Origin: Rhynchopus sp. YZ270_cl-10 | Taxonomy: Eukaryota; Euglenozoa; Diplonemea; Diplonemida; Diplonemidae | Direction: 5' to 3' | Assembly (NCBI GenBank): GCA_964035575.1 | Contig: OZ037869.1 | Coordinates: forward strand, 1,178,001 to 1,242,000 | Length of the DNA stretch: 64,000 nt | Shown: positions 22,036-32,244 of the stretch, piece by piece | Layout of the letters: each line of letters begins with the position of its first letter | Numbering within the stretch: the stretch's first letter is position 1 | Translations under genes and position numbers: made by a program | Notes under the pieces: model-generated | Told to the model about the DNA's origin: nothing | What the model saw: the letters and a program-made list of their open reading frames with translations, nothing else | Database searches by the model: none

Positions 22036-23591
22036 CATACAATGCAACGAGGCCGAGTCGGCCTCGCCAAGGCCTGAAAATAAATACTCAGGCGTGCCTG
22101 AGGCGTACTCGGGATTAGTTACGTTTAAGTACGCCTCAGGCACGCCTGAGTATATTTATATTTCTTACCAGTATTTTGGTCAGGAACAAAAAAGTATTTA
22201 CCCCCAAATTTTGTGGTTTTCGATTCAGAGGTAGCAAAATCTTTCAAATGCGGGGTCGCACGATGAAAAATGCGCCTCTGGGCCGAGCGAGTCGAAAAAA
22301 TGAAAAGGGTTCGCTCAGCTTTGGTTCTGATGATAATATATTATATATTTTGGTGGTACCTTCGGGTATTTCATTGATTCAAGAATCATTGTTGAACAAA
22401 TCTCGGGGGTGCTTTTCGACTGGGTCCCTTCGGGGCCCAACTTGATGCAAGACGGAAGAGGCTCATACAAGGCTGGACCCTCTAACACTAGAGAGATCCC
22501 ATCGAGATCCCAGAATTTTACACAGGCCTCCTTGATCCACAGACCACAGCTCTATTTTTAGTACAACTATGGGGTGACCAAAGGACTTATTTATACTTTT
22601 TTATACCTTTTTATACCCGAGGTATGACTCATCTTCTGCGAAGCCTCTTTTTAGGAGGCAGTTTACTGTAAGCAGTAACCATGATATTTTTCCACTAAAA
22701 ATATATTGCACCGCAATTTTCTCAGCAGGACACCGAAAGTTGATTTCAGCACATTTCAGGGGCGGAGGAAATACATGGCATGCCTTAGAAACGTGGTGAC
22801 CTGTGCATAATAATTTTACATATCAGCAGAAATATGAAACCGAGTATACTTTCCCCTGGTTTTTGGTACAAACTTACTGGGGGGGGTCGAATAAAGCACG
22901 TACGTGTTTTATTAGGCGTCCCTACACTTCAGATCCTGAGGTTTAAAAAAAAAAAAAAGTTCGAAAAGGCGAATAAAGCACGTACGTGCTTTATTCGCCT
23001 TTTTGAACTTTTTGGAAAGTTTTTCCAGTCACAATTTTTTTTCGATTTTTTTTTCGCCCAAGAGGTGATTTTGCTGCATTTCCGAGCCAATCCCGGCTTG
23101 TGGTGGGGGATATACGGAAAAATGGACAAAATTTCAGCGACTTAAATTTTCACAAAATACGAACTACCTTGTCACAACACAGGAAAAGTTCAAAAAGTCG
23201 AATAAAACACGTACGTGCTTTATTCGACGCAAAAAAAAGCAAAAAACCCATTTTTCAAATGCGTGCTTTATTCGACGTACGTGCTTTATTCGAATTACCT
23301 CGTTTATTCGGCCCCCCCCAGTAAAGTCACGCATTTTTTGCTAAAAAAATTGTCCGACCCCGGAATTTTTTCAGATCGCTCCGGAAATGCATCAGAGGCC
23401 CTTTTTGCGGGGGGGAAATACACACCAGGCGCCTGAAACGCAATTATACGTTGATATATACTCAGGCGTGCCTGAGGCGTACTTAAACGTAACTAATCCC
23501 GAGTACGCCTCAGGCACGCCTCAGGCACGCCTCAGATATATTTTCCAGATACGAGTATTTTCAGGCGTACCCGGCCTCGTTGCATTGTATG
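22036..23591. mobile_element. Non-autonomous DNA element, copy 1 (6-bp TSD)
   Basis: Ends are perfect 19-bp inverted repeats, CATACAATGCAACGAGGCC and its complement. It is flanked by GTGTAT at 22030-22035 and 23592-23597, restoring the satellite phase. Just inside each end are long palindromes built from GTGCCTGAGGCGTACT and its complement. It matches the element at 30162-31214 through most of its length, but contains the extra insertion at 22877-23321 and a short extra piece near 22435-22485. No transposase frame is visible. Confidence 0.85.
22877..23321. mobile_element. 445-bp MITE nested in copy 1, TA duplication
   Basis: Inverted ends CTGGGGGGGGTCGAATAAA / TTTATTCGGCCCCCCCCAG, flanked by TA (22875-22876 and 23322-23323). 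The sister element near 30935 has the uninterrupted site CTTAAAGTCACG, so the filled and empty sites can be compared directly. The interior holds several AAAGCACGTACGTGCTTT palindromes. The TA duplication suggests Tc1/mariner-type mobilisation (inference). Confidence 0.85.
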
Positions 23592-24148
23592 GTGTATACT
23601 GTGTATACTGTGTATACTGTGTATACTGTGTATACTGTGTATACTGTGTATACTGTGTATACTGTGTATACTGTGTATACTGTGTATACTGTGTATACTG
23701 TGTATACTGTGTATACTGTGTATACTGTGTATACTGTGTATACTGTGTATACTGTGTATACTGTGTATACTGTGTATACTGTGTATACTGTGTATACTGT
23801 GTATACTGTGTATACTGTGTATACTGTGTATACTGTGTATACTGTGTATACTGTGTATACTGTGTATACTGTGTATACTGTGTATACTGTGTATACTGTG
23901 TATACTGTGTATACTGTGTATACTGTGTATACTGTGTATACTGTGTATACTGTGTATACTGTGTATACTGTGTATACTGTGTATACTGTGTATACTGTGT
24001 ATACTGTGTATACTGTGTATACTGTGTATACTGTGTATACTGTGTATACTGTGTATACTGTGTATACTGTGTATACTGTGTATACTGTGTATACTGTGTA
24101 TACTGTGTATACTGTGTATACTGTGTATACTGTGTATACTGTGTATAC
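23592..24148. repeat. 9-bp satellite (CTGTGTATA)n, right part
   Basis: About 62 copies in phase with the left part. The left part, this part and the stub at 26684-26699 were once a single array of about 1 kb, now split by two insertions. Confidence 0.95.
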
Positions 24149-24389
24149 CATAGCTGGTAAGCTAACAAGAATAGGCTAATATTAGCCTTCGGGAAAATCC
24201 CAGATTTTATTAGCTTTTATTAGCCTATATTATATACATAGCGCTCTAATTAGACTCCAACTAGATAATTAGAGTCGGCAGTTAGAGTATAATTAGAGTC
24301 TTTAAAACTCTAACTGAACTCTAATACTCTAACTGGACTCTAATTAGACTCTAATTAGAGTCTTATAATAGGGTCAATAAGAGGGGCAC

Positions 24390-25030
24390 ATCAACCAATG
24401 CTATAGCCATAAACCCAGGGAGCATAGCCAGTGCAAGAAATTCGATTTTGTAATCCAGAACGTCTGTTTTCTGCTTGCAGAGGACTAGATACAAGAAAAT
24501 ATTGTTTGTTCCCCCAGAAAACCAGTGCACAATTCACACTGGTCTTGTTGCCTTTTTAGCACAGGAATTTTGGCCCAGGGCATGATCACTTGAAGCATGG
24601 CACTTTAGTGTGCATGGGGTAGGGTGTTGTTTGTTATGAATTCTCTTTGTTATAACATCTAAGTCAATCGCGGGTGGTGGTTTAGCGCGAGGCTTGGATC
24701 TCTCCTGGGTTCATAAGTAGTTATTTCTGCGGATGAAATGAACGTATACTCATAGATTTCCCGTCGACACAACCTTTGATACTGGGATTATCCCCTTCGA
24801 CCCCTTAGTGGTAGTTAAACTCGATTGACATTTACATTCCTAGAGATGAAAGAACAAGACAACACTTCTGTACCCGCGCATCAAAATTGTGGAAAACTTT
24901 GCACCCCAAACATCCTCAATAACGCCCGCCAAAAGGCGCCCCTTGTTACTGGGAGTTGGTTCTCATGTTTGTTACCTGCACAGCAGGAATTCCTCTGAGT
25001 CCAACGCTGTTTGGCCTGTCTGCGGCATTG
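24390..25030 (+). repeat. Diverged repeat, copy in + orientation
   Basis: Matches 33225-33995 in reverse orientation. Shared landmarks, in order, are ATAGCCATAAACCCAGGGAG, GCAGAGGACTAG, CCCAGGGCATG, GGAGTTGGTTCTCATG and CCAACGCTGTTTGGCCTGTC. It lies inside the nested element here and inside the foldback element there. I see no coding potential. Confidence 0.75.
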
Positions 25031-25126
25031 CACCCGAAGGTGCACGAAGAGTTTTTGCGGTGTCGCATTCCCTCATGTGTGGGTCACTCACACTTGAGGG
25101 CATGTGCCACTGCGGGTCCGGGTACC

Positions 25127-25317
25127 CATAGCTGAGAATAAGCCGGGTCCCGAGTCCCGGGTACTAGGTACAGTAGGACTTGGACTAGGCCCCCACCCTC
25201 CCGCGACCGGGTCCCCGACCCGCTTTCAGGCGGACCCACAGCGCCTTCACATAGTTGTGTCCCAGTCCGGCTGAGAATAACCGGGTCCCGGGTCCCCAAG
25301 TCTTATTCTCAGCTATG
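25127..25317. mobile_element. 191-bp MITE-like inverted-repeat element
   Basis: Perfect 16-bp ends CATAGCTGAGAATAAG / CTTATTCTCAGCTATG with a G+C-rich centre containing CCGGGTCCCG repeats. It is a third nesting level inside the 24.1-26.7 kb element. Like its hosts it begins with CATA. The flanks show no clear duplication. Confidence 0.65.
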
Positions 25318-26915
25318 TGGGCACCTGGACACCTGGGTCCTACAGAGGAACCTTAGGGGAACCAGTTCCTTAAGGCGTTTGCACCTACAAGAAGCCTGTT
25401 GTTTTACTCTAATTAGACTATAATTAGAGTGTAGTTAGAGTCTAATTATGCTCTAACTGCGCTCTAATTATAGTCTAATTGAAGAAAAGCGACTCTAATT
25501 ATACTCTAACTGGACTCTAACTGACTTGACCCAAAATCCCAGACTCTAATTATACCCTAACACTCTAATTGGAGCGCTATGTATAATATTAGCTTGGAAA
25601 ATAAATTATTAGCCTGTAAAGAGCCCATATTAGCCTATTATAAGAGTCTTATAATAGGCTAATAGAGGGCTAGTAGCCTATTATATGCCATCTTAGACGT
25701 AGAGAAGGCCGGCACGAAACCAAGAGCACGTGATGCACAAGGCCCTCCTCTACATCCCACAACTCCTCATCTTGGGGAGAAGTCGACTCACGGGATAGCT
25801 AAACCAAATTTGCCCTCCCGGATCGACAACATCTTCGCGGTAGGCCAAACCCAAGAACAGTGCATGCGTCGTTCCGGCAGTTCCTGTAGTGGTGCAAAGT
25901 TGTGGGGGTGGAACTGTACTGAGGAGTGCCTCTGCAACATTTCCGAGCTCTGGGCATGGAATTTATGATAGGTACCGAACCCCAATACCGCATGAATCCA
26001 AAGTGGGTGGACAAATCCCGCGAGCCGTTTACGTTAGAATGCTGTGCTGTCTGGAGTCTACACAGAGAGGGTGCTGTACCACATATTTGGGAGTGTGATG
26101 TGACAGACGTTTTGCTGTCGGGGACAACTGTGCACACTCCGACGTACCCTCCTCCTCATCAGCGACGTGGCGCATCGACTCGGCCTACGAATGGGACGAC
26201 CTCGTGGACATTCCCTAACTGGTGAGACTTGAGCTGGCGTACCAACAACACGTCATTCGGAAGAACGTCTGGAACCACAAGGAACCCACCGCCATTGGTC
26301 CGATGCTGTCTTGGAGGGGACCCCTGAAATGGTGTGCCACCGCGCAGCAATCGGCCTCCTTGCGATCACATACACAGATATCACGCTCACTCACGCTCAT
26401 CAGTGAAAAACACAAACCTTTTGCGGTGCGATAAATAAGCCGGAAAGCAAGGAAATAAGTTGTGTTGTGTCTGTAACGGAGTTGGCCTTAAATTTTGGAT
26501 TTTTCGGATTTGTTTAACGGGTTAAGCCAGCTACCACTGTACCACCAGTGGTAGCTGGGAAGGACTAGAATAGGCTAATAAAATATTAGCCTATTCCAGT
26601 TTTATTAGCCTATTCTATAAGGCTTAAATAGGCTAATAATTTAGGCTAATATCCTATTAGGCTTTATTAGCTTACCAGCTATGGTATACTGTGTATACTG
26701 CGGAAATTGACCAAAAACGAGAACTTGTCCATTTCGGCAAATTGACCCCACCACTGGCCGGACGGATTCCGGAAATGCAAATGCCAGCGTTTTCCTTCAC
26801 ATTCCCGCAAACCCGGGAAAAAAAAATAAAACAGGGTACCCCCCAGCCTGGTGTAACCACGGGAGACATACGGGAGAACCACGGGGAATTTGTACCGGTG
26901 CCACACCAAGTAACA

Positions 26916-27071
26916 ATGCTGATGAACAAGGAGTTGAAGTTGTCGTTCGATAGGGTGTTTGTTATCAGCACAACACTACACCAAAAGATCTACCAGATGA
27001 TGATGGAGCACTTTGCAGGCATTGACGAGACGATACGAAGTGAGCTGGAACGGGAGTTGAAGAAGAAGAAG
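26916..27071 (+). other. Candidate upstream exon of the ATPase gene
   Basis: ATG 26916 opens a charged helical stretch (MLMNKELKLSFDRVF..., ending ELERELKKKK) that looks like protein. A GTGAGT donor at 27072 falls on a codon boundary, and the acceptor TCCAG ending at 27385 also starts a codon (GTG TAC ACA) in the frame of the ATPase. Splicing would give an extended N-terminus. However, the frame also continues open past the donor to 27236, and this donor differs from the GTATGY donors seen elsewhere. The stretch could instead be a separate fragment. Confidence 0.35.
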
Positions 27072-27412
27072 GTGAGTGAGGAGAAGATCGACGAGACCTT
27101 AGAAGCCTTGAAGCCAACAGCAGAGTACCAATGTGGTTATCAAGCGTTAGTCTTTATCTTGTCAGGCCAGGCTTTTGTCTGCTACACCCTTCTTTGCGAA
27201 GAGTTGTACTGTCTGTCTATCTTTGTGTGTGTATAGCAATCGAACCGATACGAGGAAAGAAAACTTCTCGTTTGTAACCCCGCTCTCCATCCCCTCTTCC
27301 TTTTGTGTCTTTTGCATGCACCACTCCCAACCTTTCTCCCTTTACCCTAACTCCCTCGATACTGACACTCACACGCATACTCCAGGTGTACACAAGTTAT
27401 CACGAGAAAATA

Positions 27413-29955
27413 ATGCCGGCACCGACGGACGTATCTAATGATGAGGAAGGTGCAATTGTGAATCGACGTAATGCGGCACAAGGTAATGTAAATGACTGGG
27501 CGACCACAGGTCTTTCCTTTCTCTCTTCCTTTGCCACGATCGCTTTAGGCATCGGTCTAGCAGTCGTGGCTAATGAGTATAACAACGTGCAAAAGGACCA
27601 CAACAAAGCGGTACTGCAGGAGCAAAAGCGCCACAACGAAGTGGTAGAGAAGAAGAAACAGGAGGAAATTGCCCTAAAAGAAAAGGAATTTGAATCACAA
27701 ACTCAAGCCTACTTCGACAGCATGATCAAGGATATTATCGCAGCACCGTACACCCCCAGCACCCCCAAGAGCTACGTTGCCAGACAGCAAGATGAGGCCC
27801 TGGGCGAGGCTCTGCGCGAAAACATCGAAGATACTAATCATAAATTTTTTATGTTGGTGGGCGAAAGTGGTTCAGGCAAAACCACAATGATGCAGAATCT
27901 GCTCAGAAAGGAGTACGGGAAAGGTGGTGTTCTCGAATTGTCACTGAGTGCAGAGACATTTGTGAAGCTTCGCGCCGAGGGCACTCCTTTCGTCGCGCAG
28001 CTTGAACAGAGTATATGGAGCTTGTTCAAGGATTGTGCAACACACAACAAACGTGAGCGTAATCTTGTGAAATTCGTCAACCATGCGAACGAGGTATGGA
28101 AGAAGGCCAGGGGGAAGGATTATGCACACCCGCTGATCATCTACATAACCCTGGAGAGCAAGTATGATCTCGATTCCGACACCATGAAGGATTTTTCCGG
28201 TACTTTCAGTTCACTGCCAACCCTGCTTTCATCCAAGACGGACAGTTGCAAGGTTATCGTCGAAGTCTCCAAAACAGCGATCTCGGACAAGATCGAAAAG
28301 GACCACCCTTCTGACCAAACCTCTTTGAAAGTGGAGGCAATGACAGAGGACGAGTTCCTGCGGATTGGGGAGCAGTTGCTAACGATGGAGGATCCTCAGA
28401 ATCTTACTGCGCCGTATCTCAAGTACTATCACGACTGGTTGGGCGGACACACGAAGGCCTTGGCGCAGCTCGTTGACCAAAAGGCGAAGTTCAAATGTAT
28501 GCACAATCTTTTTCCTGGTCCTGGTCCTGGGCTGGACCTTAAATTGCATCTGGGGGTCCGTTCCTCCAGAAACTCTATGAAGGTGTTGACCGCTCGAACC
28601 GATGTCTCCTACCTGAGAGATTACAAAACAGGAGGCGAGGAGGGGTATGCGGGGCGTTTTTGTGCCTTCAGGGTCTTTTTGTTTTTCAGCAACCCTGCCT
28701 CTCCTATATCACCAGTGCATAGCCTTTGTCTTTCTGTTGGGGTATGCGGGACTTCCCCTAGTCCTCAGGGTCTAAACGCCCCTGCCCTCTTTTATGCAAG
28801 TTCACCCTGGCAGGGTATATAAATGCTGGGTCAGGCTGGCCCCCCTATGCTGTGATGGGTGCTCGCACCCGGAGCATAAATGGCCAGCGGTCAGGCCAGA
28901 GTCGCTCTGCGGAGTCTCTCTGCCACGCCTTTGGGTTACGGTGTGCTGCCTGTAAGGACGTCCATGTATATCCCTAAGAGAAAGGGTGAGGCCAACTGTC
29001 GGTACAGCATGGGGCGCCAAGAGAGAGATGTTGTGACCCCCCCCCCGCCCACCCCTTTTTGTGTTTTTGGGTTTCTGCTCTCTTGTGTAGACTATCGTGC
29101 ATCAAGCGTTGGGTGCAGCGAACTGCAGTACCTGTAAGCTCACAACTCTTCAACGGAAGGTGGGCCGCCGGCTGTCGAGCGGTTGTGAACCGCCCTCGTT
29201 CTCTTACGGTACGGGCCAGTCATTAGGTTTCCTTTTTACATCTTCTGTTGTTGGCCGCAGGGTACTTGTGCTTTCATCCGGATGGCTGGCATCGTACGTG
29301 GGTCAGTCGGAGGTGCCTGTATCAACAACTTCACTTTTCCTTTGTACACCATTGACCACACACTCATCACAGTTATGGTATAAAAGTATGCCACCTTGAT
29401 GAGTGTGCACGAGAGGCACATCCATCTTTTTCAGATTTTACCTTTTTTGCTGTCGTTGCATAATCATTATCAACCACACACTCGCCACAGTTCAGAGCGC
29501 CACCGCTGACACGAAGGATGAGGCCCTGGAGAAGCTGAAGGAGGGTATGTCGTCGTTGGGTGTTTTTTTGAATTGTCAGACACATCTACTGTACAGGGAT
29601 TGATAATACCTATGAACTCGCATGCAAAGACCTCAATCAACTCAAACAACCGAATCTGGATGTACTGAAGGGCATGGCACAGGCTGGAGCAGAAGGCGTT
29701 CTCCGCCGTACTGCCAACGATGATGCTATTGCTGAACTCATCGAACGCAACTCAGAGTCCACTGTGATCCGCAGAGCGAGTTCAACAAACATGAGAATCC
29801 ACCGCTACTCCCACGCACTGTACCTGCATGGTGTGACGGGGCCAAATGACACGGATGCGGTGGAGGTGATCGGAAAGGTGACAGAGGACAAAAATGTGAA
29901 TGAGACGATCAAAGAAGTGAAGGAGAAGTTCGGGATGAACGCCAAGTCTGCTTGA
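27413..29955 (+). CDS. Membrane-anchored P-loop ATPase, three exons
   Basis: Predicted exons 27413-28496, 29491-29544 and 29597-29955. The phases agree at both joins (donors GTATGC and GTATGT, acceptors CAG) and give 498 residues. Residues 32-53 form a hydrophobic segment, 55-105 a Lys/Glu/Gln-rich coiled coil, and 147-160 a Walker A loop (GESGSGKTT, 150-158). Then comes an NTPase core with LIIYITLE and KVIVEVSKTA strands, and a C-terminal helical part. The layout resembles AAA+/STAND-like ATPases, including the retrotransposon-hot-spot and crinkler-type P-loop proteins of protists, but I cannot assign a family. The 994-bp intron 1 holds two dispersed hairpin modules. The start could lie further upstream (see 26916-27071). 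Confidence 0.6.
29268..29340 (+). repeat. Dispersed module GTGCTTTCATCCGG..., intron copy
   Basis: A ~70-bp sequence reading GTGCTTTCATCCGGATGG, then GGCATCGTACGTGGGTCAG, then a CAACTTCA-type tail. It recurs at 47662 and 62065. Here it lies in intron 1 of the ATPase gene, just upstream of a TGTGC hairpin module. Confidence 0.65.
29404..29420 (+). repeat. Hairpin module TGTGC-ACGAGAG-GCACA
   Basis: Perfect 5-bp stem with a 7-nt ACGAGAG loop, followed by TCCATCTTTTTCAG and a T/C-rich tail. It has the same loop as the CTAAGC hairpins but a different stem. Confidence 0.7.
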
Positions 29956-30161
29956 TTGATGATTTGGGTGTGCTCGGAACTGTGAATATATTTTGTGATT
30001 ATTATTTTTATTTTCATTTGTCTCTAGAGGGTGTCAACAACGATGATTCTTACTTGCACAATATGTGGGGAAAAAAAAAACTGTCCTATGAGTTGAGTGT
30101 GCTTTGAGTCACAGCGAGGGGTTTTTGGTGATATTTTTATATTTTTCCTTTCCCAAATAAA

Positions 30162-31214
30162 CATACAATGCAACGAGGCCGAGTCGGCCTCGCCAAGGCC
30201 TGAAAATAAATACTCAGGCGTGCCTGAGGCGTACTCGGGATTAGTTACGTTTAAGTACGCCTCAGGCACGCCTGAGTATATTTATATTTCTTACCAGCAT
30301 TTGGGTCATGAACAAAAAAGTATTTACCCCCAAATTTTGTGGTTTTCGATTCAGAGGTAGCAAAATCTTTCAAATGCGGGGTCGCACGATGAAAAATGTG
30401 CCTCTGGGCCGAGCGAGTCGAAAAAATGAAAAGGGTTCGCTAAGCTTTGGTGCTGATGATATATATTTTGGTGGTACCTTCGGGTATTTCATTGATTCAA
30501 TAATCATTGGAAACAAATCTCGGGGGTGCTTTTCGACTGGGTCCCTTCCCTCTAACACTAGAGAGATCCCATCGAGATCCCAGAATTTTACACAGGCCTC
30601 CTTGATCCACAGACCACAGCTCTATTTTTAGTACAACTATGGGGTGACCAAAGGAATTTTTTACACATACCCGAGGTATGACTCATCTTCTGCGAAGCCT
30701 CTTTTTAGGAGGCAGTTTACTGTAAGCAGTAACCATGATATTTTTCCACTAAAAATATCTTGCGACCCCGCAATTTTATCAGCAGGGCACCGAAAGTTGA
30801 TTTCAGCACATTTCAGGGGGCGGAGGAAATACATGGCATGCCTTAGAAACGTGATGACCTGTTCATAATAATTTTAGATATCAGCAGCAGAAATATGAAA
30901 CCGGGTATACTTTCCCTGATTTTTGGTACACACTTAAAGTCACGCATATTTTGCTAAAAAAATTGTCCGACCCCGGAATTTTTTCAGATCGCTCCGGAAA
31001 TGCATCAGAGGCCCTTTTTGCGGGGGAAAAATACACACCAGTGCCTGAAACGCAAGTATGCGTTGATATATACTCAGGCGTGCCTGAGGCGTACTTAAAC
31101 GTAACTAATCCCGAGTACGCCTCAGGCACGCCTCAGTGACGCCTCAGGCACGCCTCAGATATATTTTCCAGATATGAGTATTTTCAGGCGTACCCGGCCT
31201 CGTTGCATTGTATG
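30162..31214. mobile_element. Non-autonomous DNA element, copy 2 (6-bp TSD)
   Basis: Same 19-bp inverted ends and subterminal palindromes as 22036-23591, flanked by AATAAA at 30156-30161 and 31215-31220. It lacks the 445-bp nested insertion, so it shows the empty site. It lies about 200 bp downstream of the ATPase stop. The two copies have diverged by scattered substitutions and small indels, so they are not products of one recent event. Confidence 0.85.
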
Positions 31215-31220
31215 AATAAA

Positions 31221-31490
31221 CATAGATGGTAGTCGGGCCGAGTTTTTGGAAAATCTGGGAGTCGGCCAGGCCTCAGGCGTATACCGGCCTTTTTTCGGGG
31301 TTTTTCGGGTCCGTATACCGAGTTTTTTCCCGTTTTTTTTTGGTGGTTTTGTGGGCATTTTGCGCTGGTTTTTCCAGATTAAATTATGATTTTCACCTTA
31401 CTTTTGCCCAGTAAAATGTAGGATTTTGTGTTTTCTCGTTATCATGTTGCCTGGGTACCCAGAATACCTGGGTACCAGAAAGTGATAGGA
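31221..31490. other. Spacer between element and satellite
   Basis: Contains TCGGGCCGAG- and CAGGCGTATACCGG-type pieces that recall the palindromes of the neighbouring element, then CCTGGGTACC repeats. No gene is visible. Confidence 0.4.
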
Positions 31491-31494
31491 ACTA

Positions 31495-31846
31495 CAGTGT
31501 GCACAGTGCACAGTGCACAGTGCACAGTGCACAGTGCACAGTGCACAGTGCACAGTGCACAGTGCACAGTGCACAGTGCACAGTGCACAGTGCACAGTGC
31601 ACAGTGCACAGTGCACAGTGCACAGTGCACAGTGCACAGTGCACAGTGCACAGTGTACAGTGTACAGTGTACAGTGTACAGTGTACAGTGTACAGTGTAC
31701 AGTGTACAGTGTACAGTGTACAGTGTACAGTGTACAGTGTACAGTGTACAGTGTACAGTGTACAGTGTACAGTGTACAGTGTACAGTGTACAGTGTACAG
31801 TGTACAGTGTACAGTGTACAGTGTACAGTGTACAGTGTACAGTGTA
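31495..31846. repeat. 7-bp satellites (CACAGTG)n then (TACAGTG)n
   Basis: Two adjoining 7-bp arrays in register: about 22 copies of CACAGTG switch near 31653 to about 27 copies of TACAGTG. The single base change at one position, fixed across each half, suggests two successive expansions. The family resembles the CTGTGTA satellite at the window start. Confidence 0.95.
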
Positions 31847-31915
31847 TAAAACTATAAAACAGTGTATTTCTGTGATTCAAACACTGGAAAAATGTAACAA
31901 AGCACGGTTTTCCCT

Positions 31916-31998
31916 TCGAGAACAGCCGTTTTCCTTCACTCGTGTTTTCTTTGCGTGCAAAGAAAACAAGAGTGAAGAAAAACGACTTTTCTCTCGAG
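31916..31998. repeat. Long imperfect palindrome, ~40-bp arms
   Basis: Arms read TCGAGAACAGCCGTTTTCC..., ACTCGTGTTTTCTTTGC and then the near complement GCAAAGAAAACAAGAGTG ... CTCTCGA, around a 2-bp centre. It would form a strong hairpin in RNA or cruciform DNA. It is adjacent to the 7-bp satellite. Confidence 0.8.
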
Positions 31999-32052
31999 AA
32001 TAAATAGATATTACCCGCGGTTGAAAAAAAAAGAACCGGACATGGCACCAAA

Positions 32053-32244
32053 GGTTCCTGGCGAAGCCACGGTACGCAACATTTCTAAAAAATGTTGACA
32101 TAAATGGCACTGTCGTTGGTGATTTTCGTCAGGAAAATTCCCGCAGCGAGAAATCGATTCCATAAATTATTGTCAAAATTTTACTTCACATATTTTCTAA
32201 AACGAAAGTTTCTGGCGAAGCCACGGTACGCAACATTTCCAAAA
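32053..32244. repeat. Direct repeat containing GCCACGGTACGCAACATTTC
   Basis: Two ~38-bp copies begin near 32053 and 32207 and share GCGAAGCCACGG and TACGCAACATTTC. A third partial match (GCACGGTACGCTAC) is near 32329. The surrounding T/A-rich DNA to about 32870 has no gene. Confidence 0.6.

Larger units (their letters stand above)
24237..25581. mobile_element. Nested element with CTCTAATTA subterminal repeats
   Basis: Begins CATAGCGCTCTAATTAG and ends CTAATTGGAGCGCTATG (one mismatch). Both ends carry dense direct and inverted repeats of (A)CTCTAATTA(G), at 24240-24365 and 25408-25570. Such subterminal repeat clusters are typical transposase-binding regions in several DNA transposon superfamilies. 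Flanks are AT-rich (TATATA / TATAAT), so the target duplication is unclear. Confidence 0.65.
24149..26683. mobile_element. 2.5-kb element with CATAGCTGG ends in satellite
   Basis: Ends are CATAGCTGGTAAGCTAA and its exact complement. Flanking GTATAC on both sides gives a 6-bp duplication that restores the satellite phase exactly; a TA duplication would not. Subterminal repeats of AATAGGCTAATA type occur near 24165-24235, 25585-25680 and 26560-26660. Inside is a nested element (24237-25581). The stretch 25680-26560 has mixed composition and only short broken frames on both strands. No transposase is recognisable. Confidence 0.8.

Noticed and set aside
21346-24179. Long frames with VYT, CIL, QYT or HSI repeats on both strands
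   Set aside because: Products of the 9-bp satellite read in every frame; the same DNA gives similar-length frames on both strands.
25799-26434. Several 60-112 codon frames on both strands inside the 24.1-26.7 kb element
   Set aside because: Short, conflicting, no recognisable transposase motif (no DDE/DDD pattern I could defend).
31398-32051. Frames with CTVH or TVHS repeats
   Set aside because: 7-bp satellite artefacts.
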